Source: Symbiodinium natans (Eukaryota > Sar > Dinophyceae > Suessiales > Symbiodiniaceae). From it: DNA of 30,000 nt. Under the pieces are notes generated by a model. The model was not told the origin of the DNA. It ran no database searches and saw only the letters and a list, made by a program, of their open reading frames with translations. Of this stretch, positions 1 through 7,686 are shown in pieces. Made by a program: the position numbers and the translations under genes. The number at the start of each line of letters is the position of its first letter. The stretch's first letter is position 1. The stretch is taken from positions 107,501 through 137,500 of the forward strand of contig CAJNDS010000185.1 of assembly GCA_905221605.1 (NCBI GenBank), read 5' to 3'.

Positions 1-345
1 AAGTTTGGGGCTTTTGGGTCTTGGGAATTGGGGTTTAGGGCTTAGGGTCCTGAACACACACAACTGGGGTCTCAAGGTTTAGGGGAGTTGGGTTTCGGGT
101 TTAGGCTTTAGGCTTTAGGCTTTAGGCTTTAGGCTTTAGGCTTTAGGCTTTAGGCTTTAGGCTTTAGGCTTTAGGCTTTGGGGCGGCTTAGGTTTGGGGC
201 GGCTTAGTGTTTGGGGCGGCTTAGGGTTTAGGGGCTCTGAGTCCTGGGTCTAGGGCTCCTTAACCAATTGAGAGGGTTGAGGGTTCAGGGTTCAGGGTTT
301 AGGGTTTAGGGTTTAGGGTTTCGGGTTTAGGGTCTAGGGGCCCTC
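1..345. repeat. Degenerate telomeric block with a TTTAGGC variant array
   Basis: The block reads TTTAGGG-like on plus. At about 100-178 it becomes a pure (TTTAGGC)n run, then irregular TTTGGGGCGGC steps, then TTTAGGG again near 281-330. I see no gene in it. The single-variant run suggests local amplification of one mutated heptamer. Confidence 0.9.
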
Positions 346-531
346 TGTCCCAACACCTCCAAGGTGGGGCTCAAGCATTGCGCGGAGTGGATGCTGTACA
401 TACTTCGATGGGGGTTCACTCCCCAACTCCCCTCAAGCATCAGCTAGGGTTTAGGTTTGAGGGTGTTTAGGGTCTTCCTAAACCCTATGGACCCTAAACC
501 CGTGCCCTAAGCTTTTCAAACCTGCCGCAAG

Positions 532-584
532 GGGCGTTCTGGGACGACGAGGATTTCTCTTCCCCGGACTCATCAATGGGAAAG
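532..584 (+). CDS. Candidate internal exon, acidic/serine-rich
   Basis: The frame beginning with TTC at 537 reads FWDDEDFSSPDSSMGK and stops exactly at AAG before GTGAGT at 585-590, a near-perfect 5' splice site. The acceptor would be CCGCAAG ending at 531. Telomeric repeats lie on both sides (before 480 and after 625). The product is unknown. The donor is one of the best in the window; the acceptor lacks a strong pyrimidine run. Confidence 0.45.
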
Positions 585-624
585 GTGAGTCCTCAGTCCA
601 CGTTCAGCATTTGCTTAAGATTTA

Positions 625-690
625 GGGTCTAGGGTTTAGGGTTTCCGGCTTAAGGTTTAGGGTTTAGGGTTTGGGGTTTAGGGTTTAGGC
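625..690 (+). repeat. TTTAGGG block abutting a truncated element
   Basis: Degenerate TTTAGGG units run directly into the interior of the family B element at 690 without any intervening DNA. Confidence 0.85.
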
Positions 691-770
691 CTTTTAGGGT
701 ACCCTAAATACTAGGTGCCGTATTATCATAGGGATCCAAAAAGGGACCATAATTTTGACAACCACCCAAA
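690..770. mobile_element. Family B element, left end replaced by telomeric repeat
   Basis: About 80 bp aligns with few mismatches to the complete copy at 8137-8245, sharing GGTGCCGTATTAT, GGGATCCAAAAAGGGACC and TTTTGACAACCACCC. The right TIR is present. The first 30 or so bases of the left TIR are missing, and TTTAGGG units stand in their place. Confidence 0.75.
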
Positions 771-887
771 TAGCGTTTTGTCTACACAGGGTTTGGGTTC
801 TAGGGATAGGGTACTGTACCAAACCCTAAACCCTGTTGGGAGGTTCATGGCATCATGGGCACTTATCCGCAGACTCACTTGTGACTA

Positions 888-1060
888 TTGGGGGATCCGG
901 CCGGTCGAGCTTTTACTGCCACAGTGTCGGGGTTGGGCGTAAGCGCTGACAATTACGGTGACAATGGCATTTCGTTTCCCCGCCTTCATACAGAACACGA
1001 AACCCCAAACCCAAAATCCAAAACCTCGAAAAGCCGTAAACACTTCTTGTGGGAGGGAGG
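888..1060 (+). CDS. Weak candidate exon region
   Basis: An open plus frame after a CTGCCACAG acceptor (about 915-925) reads VSGLGVSADNYGDNG and continues through GISFPRLHTEHETP. GTAAGC at about 940 could be an early donor. It lies beside a (GA)n microsatellite at about 1065-1089. The product is unknown and the evidence is thin. Confidence 0.2.
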
Positions 1061-1229
1061 GAGAGCGAAAGAGAGAGAGAGAGAGAGATGTATATTCGCA
1101 CCATGTACCCACCCCTGGGGTGTCGCACCTATAAACTCCTCCACACCACACTCCCCGTTTTCAGCACCCTGGACCCTAAGTCCTAAACCGTAAACCCCAA
1201 AGCGAAAAAAACAAAAACACCCCAAAAAG

Positions 1230-1305
1230 CGGCTGTGGGCCGCACCGTTCTGACTCAGCACATCGCCGCGATCCCGTTGCACCTCCCAACCTCAGGGAGC
1301 TCAGG
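1230..1305 (+). CDS. Candidate internal exon
   Basis: After an AAAAAG acceptor, the frame CG|GCT GTG reads AVGRTVLTQHIAAIPLHLP, then TSGSS, and ends before GTGATG at 1306. The downstream flank becomes CCCTAAA repeat within 10 bp. The composition (mixed hydrophobic and polar residues, no low complexity) is protein-like. The family is unknown. Confidence 0.35.
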
Positions 1306-1312
1306 GTGATGC

Positions 1313-1425
1313 TAAACCCTAAGCCCTAAACCCTAAGCCCTAAGCCCTAAACCCTAGACCCTAAACCGTAAACCCTAAACCCTAAACCCTGAACCCCAAA
1401 CACCCCAAACCCCTAAACCCAAGCC
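1313..1425 (-). repeat. CCCTAAA-orientation telomeric block
   Basis: CCCTAAA and CCCTAAG units on plus, opposite in orientation to the blocks at 281-330 and 1878-2055. Confidence 0.9.
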
Positions 1426-1659
1426 CGAGCACTACGCCTACGAGACCCAGGGTCGGGTTGCTTTAGGGTCTGAGGGCAGCTTTCGTTCCTTTGGGACACA
1501 TCTTGGGCTTTTTGAGGGTCGATTGGGTTCAGGGTACGTAGGGTTTAGGGCTTAGGGCTTAGGGCTTAGGGCTTAGGGCTTCTTTTTGGCTAGGGTTCAG
1601 GGTTTTTTGAGCTCTGTTGGGGCCTCCCAGGAGCTTCCGTCTCGGAACCCCAACTAACA

Positions 1660-1795
1660 AACCCTAAACCCTAAAAACCAACCCCTAAAAATGCCCGAAC
1701 AAAGCCAAACCCTCCTAAACCCAAAACACTCTAAACACCCTAAACACCCTGAACCCTAAACCCTACACCCTAAACACTAAATCAAACACCATTCT
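1660..1795 (-). repeat. Degenerate CCCTAAA block
   Basis: CCCTAAA, ACACCCT and CCTAAAC units with many substitutions. The following island (1795-1875) is open on both strands, and I could not assign it. Confidence 0.8.
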
Positions 1796-1877
1796 GGACC
1801 CACGAGTCCGCTGTCTTAAGCTCCACGAGGTACTCGTCACCACAGGCATGTCACACTGATAGCTGATAGACGTCTAG

Positions 1878-2055
1878 GGTTGAAGGTTTAGGGTTAGGGG
1901 GTTTAGGGTTTAGGGTTTATAGGGTTTAGGGTTTATAGGGTTTAGGGTTTAGGGCTTAGGGCTTAGGGTTTAGGGTTTAGGGTTTAGGGTTTAGGGTTTA
2001 GGGTTTAGGGTTTAGGGTTTAGGGTTTAGGGTTTAGGGTTTAGGGTTACGGGCTT
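1878..2055 (+). repeat. Long TTTAGGG array
   Basis: Nearly perfect (TTTAGGG)n from about 1957 to 2045, preceded by GGGTTTATA and GGGCTTA variants. Confidence 0.95.
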
Positions 2056-2125
2056 AAGGGGCGCGATTTAGCGGCCTGGGTTTGGGGTTACGGGTGCGGA
2101 GTTGGGGTGTCGGCGTGCGGTCAAG

Positions 2126-2190
2126 CGCAATGAGGGCTTGGCCCCCCTCCACGCCCCCGAGTTCTCCAAGCTATCGGGAAAGAAAAAAAA
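2126..2190 (+). CDS. Candidate exon, lysine-rich end
   Basis: The frame CGC AAT GAG reads RNEGLAPLHAPEFSKLSGKK and ends in an A-run before GTACCC at 2191. The acceptor is GGTCAAG ending at 2125. The frame also stays open upstream for more than 10 codons. It is followed within 15 bp by CCCTAAA repeat. The product is unknown. Confidence 0.4.
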
Positions 2191-2335
2191 GTACCCGCCC
2201 CAAACCCTAAACCCTAAACCCTAAACCCAAAAAAAAGGGCACCTCTTTGTGTTGTCTACCAGGGTGCGTAAGGAATACTGACCCCGAAGAAGGCGAATGC
2301 AACACCACAGGAAGTCGAAACTCTAAACCCTGAAG

Positions 2336-2401
2336 AGCCCCATGCACTTCCCGAGGCCCCTGGCAGACCATGTGCGTGCGGTAGATCGAAGCCATGCCAG
2401 G
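2336..2401 (+). CDS. Candidate exon, 22 codons, phase 0-0
   Basis: AGC CCC ATG starts a 66-nt open segment reading SPMHFPRPLADHVRAVDR then SHAR, ending before GTACCT at 2402. The acceptor is TGAAG at 2331-2335. A minus ORF covers the same stretch and is the alternative. The plus reading is preferred because neighbouring candidates at 2126 and 2569 are also on plus. Confidence 0.35.
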
Positions 2402-2409
2402 GTACCTTG

Positions 2410-2562
2410 TGGTGTCTTGGGGTTTAGGGTTTAGGGTTTAGGGTTCAGGGTTCAGGGTTCAGGGTTCAGGGTTTAGGGTTTAGGGTTTAGGGTTTAGGGT
2501 TTAGGGTTTAGGGTTTAGGGTTTAGGGTTTAGGGTTTAGGGTTTAGGGTTTAGGGTTTAGGG
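2410..2562 (+). repeat. Long TTTAGGG array
   Basis: About twenty heptamers, with a short TTCAGGG sub-run near 2440-2470. It ends 7 bp before the candidate exon at 2569. Confidence 0.95.
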
Positions 2563-2568
2563 CAAGAG

Positions 2569-2655
2569 GCTTCGGGTCGGGGGCCGTGAGCCTGATTGCA
2601 CTGAACGTCCTTGCCTGGCACAGTTCGGAGCAGGCAGCCCTGCAGCTTCTCTCTG
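2569..2655 (+). CDS. Candidate exon, alanine/leucine-rich helix
   Basis: The frame reads FGSGAVSLIALNVLAWHSSE, then QAALQLLS, and meets GTGCGC at 2656. The acceptor GCAAGAG directly follows the telomeric array. Regular hydrophobic spacing suggests an alpha-helical repeat protein, but I cannot name a family. It does not share phase with the next candidate at 2788, so one of the two ends is wrong or an exon is missing. Confidence 0.5.
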
Positions 2656-2673
2656 GTGCGCAAGGAAAGCAAG

Positions 2674-2730
2674 CAAACCCTAAACCCTAAACCCTAAACC
2701 CTAAACCCTAAACCCTAAACCCTAAACCCT
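2674..2730 (-). repeat. CCCTAAA array
   Basis: Eight near-perfect CCCTAAA units. It would be the core of an intron between the candidate exons at 2569 and 2788. Confidence 0.9.
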
Positions 2731-2787
2731 CTCATTCCCCGGCCCCCTTATGCACCAGTTGAGGTGTGCTGTTGCTCTCTTGCGCAG

Positions 2788-2838
2788 CTTGCCCATAGGG
2801 ATAATGACTTGCTCCTGCGGCTGCTCTTCGCGCCGCAT
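2788..2838 (+). CDS. Candidate exon with strong acceptor
   Basis: The acceptor context GTTGCTCTCTTGCGCAG ending at 2787 is a classical pyrimidine tract plus CAG. The frame CTT GCC CAT reads LAHRDNDLLLRLLFAPH and reaches GTGGCA at 2839. The leucine pattern resembles helical repeats such as ankyrin helices, but 17 residues are too few to call it. Confidence 0.5.
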
Positions 2839-2929
2839 GTGGCATCAAACCCAAAGCCCTAAACCCTAAACCCTAAGCCCTAAACCCTAAGCCCTAGCCC
2901 TAAACCCTAAACTCTTTTCATCAATGTAG

Positions 2930-3003
2930 CCGGCACTGTTGCCCCTGAGTCGCGCACGATGGAGACATGGTCGTCTCCGTCAGCACCTGAGCGACTCCAC
3001 GGG
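2930..3003 (+). CDS. Candidate exon, serine/proline-rich
   Basis: The acceptor CTTTTCATCAATGTAG ends at 2929. The exon starts with two phase bases, then GTVAPESRTMETWSSPSA and PERLHG, and ends before GTTAAG at 3004. Both splice signals are good and the frame is uninterrupted. Telomeric repeat precedes it (2850-2912). Confidence 0.5.
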
Positions 3004-3254
3004 GTTAAGACAGGGTCAGGGTTTGGGCTTAGGGGTTACCGCGTAAGGGGAATTGGGCATTGGGAGTTTAAAGGGTCTAGGGCTTTCAGGGCTTCGGGCT
3101 TTGGCTACCTCTAGTCCATGGCCTCAAATCCAACAGGTCCGGGTCCAGGCATAGGATTTAGGGCTGGTTTGGGGTTTAGGGTTGAAGGCTTGAACAGAGC
3201 ACAGCGAAAATCTAGAACCGGAGCAGGTTGCAGACATCCTTTTTCATGTTGCAG

Positions 3255-3520
3255 GCAATCCGTCGCCCGTGGCCAAAAGGGGACACATCCCTCATAGGTC
3301 CTTGCGCTACACTCCTATGTGCGCGCAGGAAGCCAGCTCAGTATGATACTTCCGCGATGACCCAAAAGTGTCCAAACCCCGTCCACAGAGGCACCGCCAA
3401 ACTTGCCCGACTGTTGTTGAAAATTGTCCAAGCCCTGAGACCCCTTGGCCTACTCTTGCTCATGCACATGTGGGCTGTCTGCGGTCTGTCTCTGTTGCAG
3501 ACTCTTCAGGAGCACCAGCT
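3255..3520 (+). CDS. Candidate exon(s) ending at a consensus GTAAGTAT donor
   Basis: An acceptor TTTTTCATGTTGCAG ends at 3254, and the donor GTAAGTAT at 3521 is close to perfect. One frame is open throughout, including the hydrophobic stretch RPLGLLLLMHMWAVCGLSLL near 3440-3500, which could be a membrane segment. Internal signals (GTCCTT at 3298, GCGCGCAG ending at 3328, TCTGTCTCTGTTGCAG ending at 3500) allow several splice patterns, including a 20-nt microexon 3501-3520. The region is free of telomeric repeat. The product is unknown. Confidence 0.45.
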
Positions 3521-3596
3521 GTAAGTATGCCCGGGTACGAGCAGTCGCCGCCGGACATCACCTGTCTTTGCAAGTACATACTTGCTTTGTCTTAAG

Positions 3597-3723
3597 TGCC
3601 AATGCTAGCACACCCTGCCGACTGCCCGCTCTGGTTCTGCAAGCTTATGCTTGCGCACGGACGTCTGCACTTACACACAAAATTCAGGATGGCGCGCAGC
3701 TGAAAGCTACATCATGTACTCCG
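3597..3723 (+). CDS. Candidate exon, 42 codons
   Basis: The acceptor CTTGCTTTGTCTTAAG ends at 3596 and GTAGGG follows at 3724. The frame from 3598 reads ANASTPCRLPALVLQAYACA and continues to KATSCTP. A second frame is open almost as far, so the frame is uncertain. The island 3525-4030 contains no telomeric repeat. Confidence 0.35.
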
Positions 3724-4033
3724 GTAGGGATCCTACCCCCCCTTGACGCACACGCACACAAACGCTCCAGTAGAGCCCTAAAAAACCATCTTGCCCCAAA
3801 AACGCCACGGCGACGCCATCCAGACTTCTCAAAACTGGCTCCGGCGGCGTCAGTCTGTCTTTGCCTGCACCGGGGGGATTTGGGGGAGGGGCAGGGGAAG
3901 GAAAGCTTCTGAGGGTTTCGTTCACTTCATGTACTCCGAACATGGCCCTATGTTGCCTTTAAGAGGTTCTTGAGAAGCAACCTTTGAAAGGCCTCCAAAC
4001 CCAAGGGCAAAGCTTCTGAGGCTTCTCGGCTCG

Positions 4034-4096
4034 CTAAACCCTAAACCCTAAACCCTAAACCCTAAACCCTAAACCCTAAACCCTAAACCCTAAACC
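4034..4096 (-). repeat. CCCTAAA array
   Basis: Nine perfect CCCTAAA units between candidate plus-strand exons. Confidence 0.95.
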
Positions 4097-4104
4097 GTGT
4101 CTAG

Positions 4105-4172
4105 ATCAGGGCTTCGCGCATGAAGCCTGGCACACGCCCAATATCCTGCGGCCCCCTAAGCCAAATTCCCGA
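4105..4172 (+). CDS. Candidate exon, 3' end unclear
   Basis: The acceptor CCGTGTCTAG ends at 4104. The frame AT|CAG GGC reads QGFAHEAWHTPNILRPPKP. No GT donor occurs before the flanking CCCTAA-like DNA, so the right end is arbitrary. The product is unknown. Confidence 0.35.
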
Positions 4173-4408
4173 AAACCCTATACCAAACAAAAGCTAAACC
4201 CCAAACCCGCTAGACCCGAAGCCCTAAACCCTAAACCCTAACTCTCTAACGCTAAGTCCTCTAAGCCTAGAACCCCGGGGAATGATGAGAACTAAGCTCA
4301 GTGGTTGAGCTTACGTGTGTAGGGCTCTTGGAGGTTTGTGAGGCAAACTGGCTGCTTCAGTGCTGTCTTTGGATTTAGGGTCTTTTGCTGTGCTGGGGAA
4401 TCACGAAG

Positions 4409-4459
4409 ACCAGACCGGAAGGTTCCAAGAGCCTCTTCCGCAACGAAAGACTACTGCAG
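4409..4459 (+). CDS. Candidate exon, glutamine/arginine-rich
   Basis: After ATCACGAAG, the exon AC|CAG ACC reads QTGRFQEPLPQRKTTA and ends before GTTTAAG at 4460, a donor that resembles the telomeric heptamer. A T-rich stretch (TCTTTTGCTGTGCTG) lies upstream at 4381-4395. Confidence 0.45.
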
Positions 4460-4608
4460 GTTTAAGAGCTCGTAAAAGTGGGGTTCATGGTTCAGGGGGT
4501 CCTGAACCCTAAAACCCTAAACCCTGAACCGTAAACCCGAAACCCTGAACCCAATAAACCCTGAACAGGGTGTTGCTTTAAAGCCCTTTGAAAATTATTT
4601 ATGAACAG

Positions 4609-4662
4609 GTTCCCTTAAACGGGAAAGAAGGGAAATTTAAAATTGTCCCAAAGCAATACCCA
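4609..4662 (+). CDS. Candidate exon, lysine-rich, phase 0-0
   Basis: The acceptor TTTATGAACAG ends at 4608. Eighteen codons read VPLNGKEGKFKIVPKQYP up to GTGAAA at 4663. The base composition is more AT-rich than most islands. It is flanked by CCCTAAA repeat from 4690. Confidence 0.45.
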
Positions 4663-4689
4663 GTGAAAGCATCAACGAAAAAGACCCCC

Positions 4690-4781
4690 ACCCTAAACCC
4701 TAAACCCCAAACCCCAAACCCTAAACCCTAAACCCTAAACCCTAAACCCTAAACCCTAACCCTAAACCCTAAACCCTAACA
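4690..4781 (-). repeat. CCCTAAA block supplying a CTAACAG acceptor
   Basis: CCCTAAA, CCCCAAA and CCCTAAC units. The last unit runs into CTAACAG, which can act as the 3' splice site of the next candidate exon. Confidence 0.9.
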
Positions 4782-4782
4782 G

Positions 4783-4852
4783 CTGGTGGCCCACCTTCTT
4801 GCTTGGCGGCTCGGCTGCCTCCCCTTCCTTTGAGAAGGGACTAAGGGCTTGA
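4783..4852 (+). CDS. Candidate terminal exon of the plus-strand gene
   Basis: After CTAACAG at 4776-4782, the frame C|TGG TGG reads WWPTFLLGGSAASPSFEKGL then RA and a TGA at 4850-4852. No better plus candidate follows before the minus-strand candidates begin at 5341, which is why I place a 3' end here. The call is tentative. Confidence 0.35.
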
Positions 4853-5072
4853 GGGTTTAGGGTTTGGGGCTGAAGGGTTAAGGGTTAAGGGTTAAGGGTT
4901 AAGGGCTTAGGGTTTAGGGTTTAGGGTTTAGGGTTTAGGGTTTAGGGTTTAGGGTTTAGGGTTTAGGGTTTAGGGTTTAGGGTTTAGGGTTTAGGGTTTA
5001 GGGTTTAGGGTTTAGGGTTATGACCCTAACCCTAAATGACCCTAACCCTAAATAACCCTAAACCCTAAACCC
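4850..5072. repeat. TTTAGGG array with inversion junction at about 5017
   Basis: (TTTAGGG)n on plus to about 5017, then ATGACCCTAACCCTAA units in the opposite orientation. The G-rich strand points into the junction, the arrangement expected of end-to-end telomere fusion or a fold-back. Confidence 0.9.
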
Positions 5073-5122
5073 CCCAAACCGGAAACCACCCAAACCGGAA
5101 ACCCCCCATCAGCCTGAACCCT

Positions 5123-5234
5123 ACTTGAAGGTTCATGGGTGCATATAAGTAGGGAAAGAAGTGCCCTAAATAGGACTACAACCCTAGTTCCGCTACTGAT
5201 AACCCTGCATACAAGCAACCATGAACCTCCAAGT
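5123..5234. mobile_element. Family C MITE-like element, 112 bp
   Basis: The left end ACTTGAAGGTTCATGG is inverted at the right end as CCATGAACCTCCAAGT (5219-5234). The arms match over about 20 bp. Related copies lie at 21937-22009, 17263-17327 and 27969-27994. No transposase and no clear target duplication are visible. Confidence 0.75.
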
Positions 5235-5248
5235 TTGCAGATCAATCC

Positions 5249-5340
5249 CCCTAAACCCTAAACCCTAAACCCTAAACCCTAAACCCTAAACCCTAAACCC
5301 TAAACCCTAAACCCTAAACCCTAAACCCTAAACCCTAAAC
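5249..5340 (-). repeat. CCCTAAA array flush with a candidate splice donor
   Basis: Thirteen near-perfect units. Read on minus, the array begins exactly at the GTTTAGG donor of the candidate exon 5341-5399. Confidence 0.95.
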
Positions 5341-5399
5341 CTTGAACACGGCACAGCTTTGAAGGCCTCCTCAGGGTCTTCATCGAGGTCTGCCAAGTC
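5341..5399 (-). CDS. Candidate exon, acidic, with GTTTAGG donor
   Basis: On minus, the acceptor CCCCGTGCAG precedes GAC TTG GCA. The frame reads DLADLDEDPEEAFKAVPCS plus two bases and ends at GTTTAGG, the first telomeric unit. Both junctions are clean and the composition is strongly protein-like. It is the lowest-coordinate minus exon I can support. The product is unknown. Confidence 0.55.
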
Positions 5400-5429
5400 C
5401 TGCACGGGGTTTACTAGGGGAAACGGAAC

Positions 5430-5714
5430 AGGGTTTAGGGTTTAGGGTTTAGGGCTTAGGGTTTAGGGTTTAGGGTTTAGGTTTAGGGTTTAGGGTTTAG
5501 GGTTTAGGGTTCAGGGTTCAGGGTTCAGGGGTTCAGGGTTAAGGGTTTAGGGTTAGGGTTTAGGGTTTAGGGTTTAGGGTTTAGGGTTTAGGGTTTAGGG
5601 GGTTTAGGGTTTAGGGTTTAGGGTTTAGGGTTTAGGGTTTAGGGTTTAGGGTTTAGGGTTTAGGGTTTAGGGTTTAGGGTTTAGGGTTTAGGGTTTAGGG
5701 TTTAGGGTTTAGGG
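5430..5714 (+). repeat. Large TTTAGGG array with TTCAGGG sub-runs
   Basis: More than thirty units, interrupted by single-base length changes at about 5478, 5530 and 5600. It ends directly at the CTAGAC start of a family F element. Confidence 0.95.
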
Positions 5715-5825
5715 CTAGACCCAGGAGTAACCCAGGAATAAAAAGGGTACCCTTTTTGGTTTTAAAGGGGATGATAAGGGAACCCCAACCCTAAAAAAAG
5801 AAAATAAGGGCCTACTCCGCGACCG
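5715..5825. mobile_element. Family F dispersed element
   Basis: CTAGACCCAGGAGTAACC and GGGTACCCTTTTTGGTTTT match the copy at 14956-15047 and, more weakly, the one at 27504-27570. Compared with the second copy, this one carries about 20 extra bases containing CCAACCCTAA near 5784-5800, possibly a small telomeric insertion. The left edge abuts TTTAGGG repeat. Confidence 0.6.
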
Positions 5826-5832
5826 AGTGGCC

Positions 5833-5887
5833 CTAAACCCTAAACCCTAAACCCTAAACCCTAAACCCTAAACCCTAAACCCTAAAC
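5833..5887 (-). repeat. CCCTAAA array
   Basis: Eight perfect units, flush on minus with the donor of the exon at 5888-5926. Confidence 0.95.
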
Positions 5888-5926
5888 GGGGGTTGAGGGT
5901 AGAGCTTTCGCAGCGGCCCCTGCGCT
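5888..5926 (-). CDS. Candidate exon, 13 codons, phase 0-0
   Basis: On minus, GTCTTGAG is followed by SAGAAAKALPSTP and then GTTTAGGG. The upstream frame is also open for ten codons. It is short, so chance is a serious alternative. Confidence 0.35.
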
Positions 5927-6029
5927 CTCAAGACCCCAAAGCCGAGAGCCGAAGCACGCCCAAACCCCAAAACCCTAAACCCTAAACCCCAAACCCTAAA
6001 CCCCAAACCCTAAACCCTGAACCCTAAAC

Positions 6030-6092
6030 CCTGCCCAAATGCTTCGGGTTTTGGAGATTCAGGGTGTCCTGTAGAGCTTTAAGACTCCGCGA
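6030..6092 (-). CDS. Candidate exon, 21 codons, phase 0-0
   Basis: On minus, the acceptor AACTTGTCAAG precedes SRSLKALQDTLNLQNPKHLG and R, ending at GTTTAGGG. An overlapping frame (KILERPDHPHNLSSRG) is open too. The splice-consistent frame is preferred. The product is unknown. Confidence 0.4.
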
Positions 6093-6237
6093 CTTGACAA
6101 GTTGTGGGGGTGATCAGGCCTTTCGAGGATTTTGAACTTTGGGATTAGAGCGGGTTTAGGGTTTAGGGTTTAGGGTTTAGGGTTTAGGGTTTAGGGTTTA
6201 GGGTTTAGGCTAGGGTTCAGGGTCTAGGGTTCAGGGT

Positions 6238-6345
6238 TCAGGCTTCTTGGCTTGACCCAGAACGAAGGGTTTTGGTCACACGGCTTTGACTGACGGGTTT
6301 GGGGTTAGGGTAGGGGCTCCAATCTTGCCGAGACATGCCCACGCC
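6238..6345 (-). CDS. Candidate terminal exon with telomere-derived residues
   Basis: On minus, AGCCTCTGCAG precedes GVGMSRQDWSPYPNPKPV, then SQSRVTKTLRSGSSQEA and TGA at 6240-6238. The YPNPKP part is encoded by a CCCTAACCCCAAACCC remnant, so repeat DNA seems to have become coding. It could be the 3' end of a minus-strand gene. Confidence 0.45.
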   Translation of the reverse strand, partial: GVGMSRQDWSPYPNPKPVSQSRVTKTLRSGSSQEA

Positions 6346-6509
6346 CTGCAGAGGCTCTGACTCTAGGATTTTGGGCTCAGGGTTTAACTGTTTAACTCTC
6401 AATGTTTAGGGAGTTTAGAGATTATTTCAGGGTTGCTTGGAAGTTTCAGGCTCAGGTTCTACTAAGGTTCAGAAATTCGGTCTTCGTGCACCCAAAACCT
6501 AGAAACCTC

Positions 6510-6714
6510 CTCAACCCGAAACTCGCTAAACTCGCTAAACTCCCTACACTCCCTAAACTCCCTAAACTCCCTGAACCCAAAACTCCCTAAACCCTAAACT
6601 CCCTCACGAAAACCTCAAGAAGCTGCGGTGCGGGGGCCCTGAACCCTAAACCCTGAACCCTGAACCCTAAACCCTAAACCCTGAACACTGAACCCTAAAC
6701 CCTAAACCCTAAAC
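6510..6714 (-). repeat. CTCCCTAAA and CCCTGAA variant block
   Basis: Starts with ACTCCCTAA units (6530-6600), then CCCTAAA/CCCTGAA units from about 6640. It is flush on minus with the donor of the exon at 6715. Confidence 0.85.
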
Positions 6715-6776
6715 CGGGCCTCTTCTTCGCCTTCCAATCCCATCAGCTCCTCCTCGCCATCCTCGAGCAGTTGGTC
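6715..6776 (-). CDS. Candidate exon, glutamate-rich helix
   Basis: On minus, AGCTCCGCAG precedes GAC CAA CTG. The frame reads DQLLEDGEEELMGLEGEEEA plus two bases and ends at GTTTAGG. It resembles the acidic candidate exons at 20423-20482, 18294-18391 and 17693-17723, which share D/E-L-hydrophobic-E-E steps. A coiled-coil or acidic linker is likely. Confidence 0.55.
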
Positions 6777-6867
6777 CTGCGGAGCTGTTTAGGGTTTAGG
6801 GTTTGGGGTTTTAGGGTTTTAGGGTTTAGGGTTTAGGGTTTAGGGTTTGTTGAAGGCTTGGGTTTCA

Positions 6868-6906
6868 AATATATATATATATGTTATATATGTGTATATA
6901 TATATA
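6868..6906. repeat. (TA)n microsatellite
   Basis: Two TA runs, separated by TGTTATATATGTG, mark the left edge of an AT-richer island (6855-7440) that lacks telomeric repeats. Confidence 0.85.
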
Positions 6907-6974
6907 CAGAGAGAGTGAGGGTGAGTGTAAGACGCATTACAGGCGGCTAACATGCAGACAAAACACGCTTCATT

Positions 6975-7268
6975 TTACGTGGTTGTTTTAAACAGTATGC
7001 TTGTAGGAAGATTCAGGATCTCGTAAGATCCAGTCCCTTTCTTCTCTTCCCCCCGCAAAAGCTTAGTTGTGGAACCAGGAATGCATATCGATCTTAGGAG
7101 TATGGAATGTGGAGTAAAAACCCCCCGCCTCCAAATTTTGGCATGCCAAACCCTATACAGTATATGGACATGCATATTTGTCGATGGCTTTTTGGATTCG
7201 GATGTTCTGGATACAAGGAGCGCCAACACAAGGAGGTGACGGCCCAACCTCACCTTGGAAAATGCCAT
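6975..7268 (-). CDS. Possible small secreted protein, weak
   Basis: This is a 97-codon ATG frame whose start MAFSKVRLGRHLLVLALLVS looks like a signal peptide (basic start, hydrophobic core), followed by a polar, basic body. GTGAGG right after the fifth codon could instead be a donor, making this a false ORF. It sits in an island with no repeats. The protein is unknown. Confidence 0.22.
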   Translation of the reverse strand: MAFSKVRLGRHLLVLALLVSRTSESKKPSTNMHVHILYRVWHAKIWRRGVFTPHSILLRSICIPGSTTKLLRGEEKKGTGSYEILNLPTSILFKTTT

Positions 7269-7496
7269 AATTTTCGGGCTGCATTAATCCTTATTCCATA
7301 GAAGTGATGCCCAACATACCACATTGCACGATTCCAAATTTTGGTGTTTACCGCCCCATAAAGAATAGAAATTTCAATGTGGCATGTATGAACTTTACGT
7401 CCAGCAAAGTTTGGAAGCATGGAATGTCGATTTAGGGCTTAGGGTTTCGGGTTCGCTGAAGAGTTTACGGGCTTTAAGGGGGTTAAGGCTTAACGT

Positions 7497-7598
7497 TTGG
7501 GATGTTCCCCCTTATACTAACAGTCCTTAGTAGGGATTAGAGTCCCCCCCTATTATAATCGCTACAAAGGACTGTTAGTATAAGGGGGAACTTCCCAA
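7497..7598. mobile_element. Family A MITE-like element, complete, 102 bp
   Basis: The left arm TTGGGATGTTCCCCCTTATA and right arm are inverted over 32 bp with one mismatch (7497-7528 versus 7567-7598), and imperfect pairing extends inward. It is the reference copy for 15964-16069 and 16404-16562. It has no coding capacity. Confidence 0.85.
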
Positions 7599-7686
7599 GA
7601 GTTCGGAGTTAAGGGTTGACTTGAAGAAAGTAATGGCCTGTGGCCAACGAACCCGAAACCCTACACCCGAAACCCTGTGCCCTTAC

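Noticed and set aside
363-405. Plus exon before GTACAT at 396
   Set aside because: Open in two plus frames and one minus frame, with no acceptor of quality.
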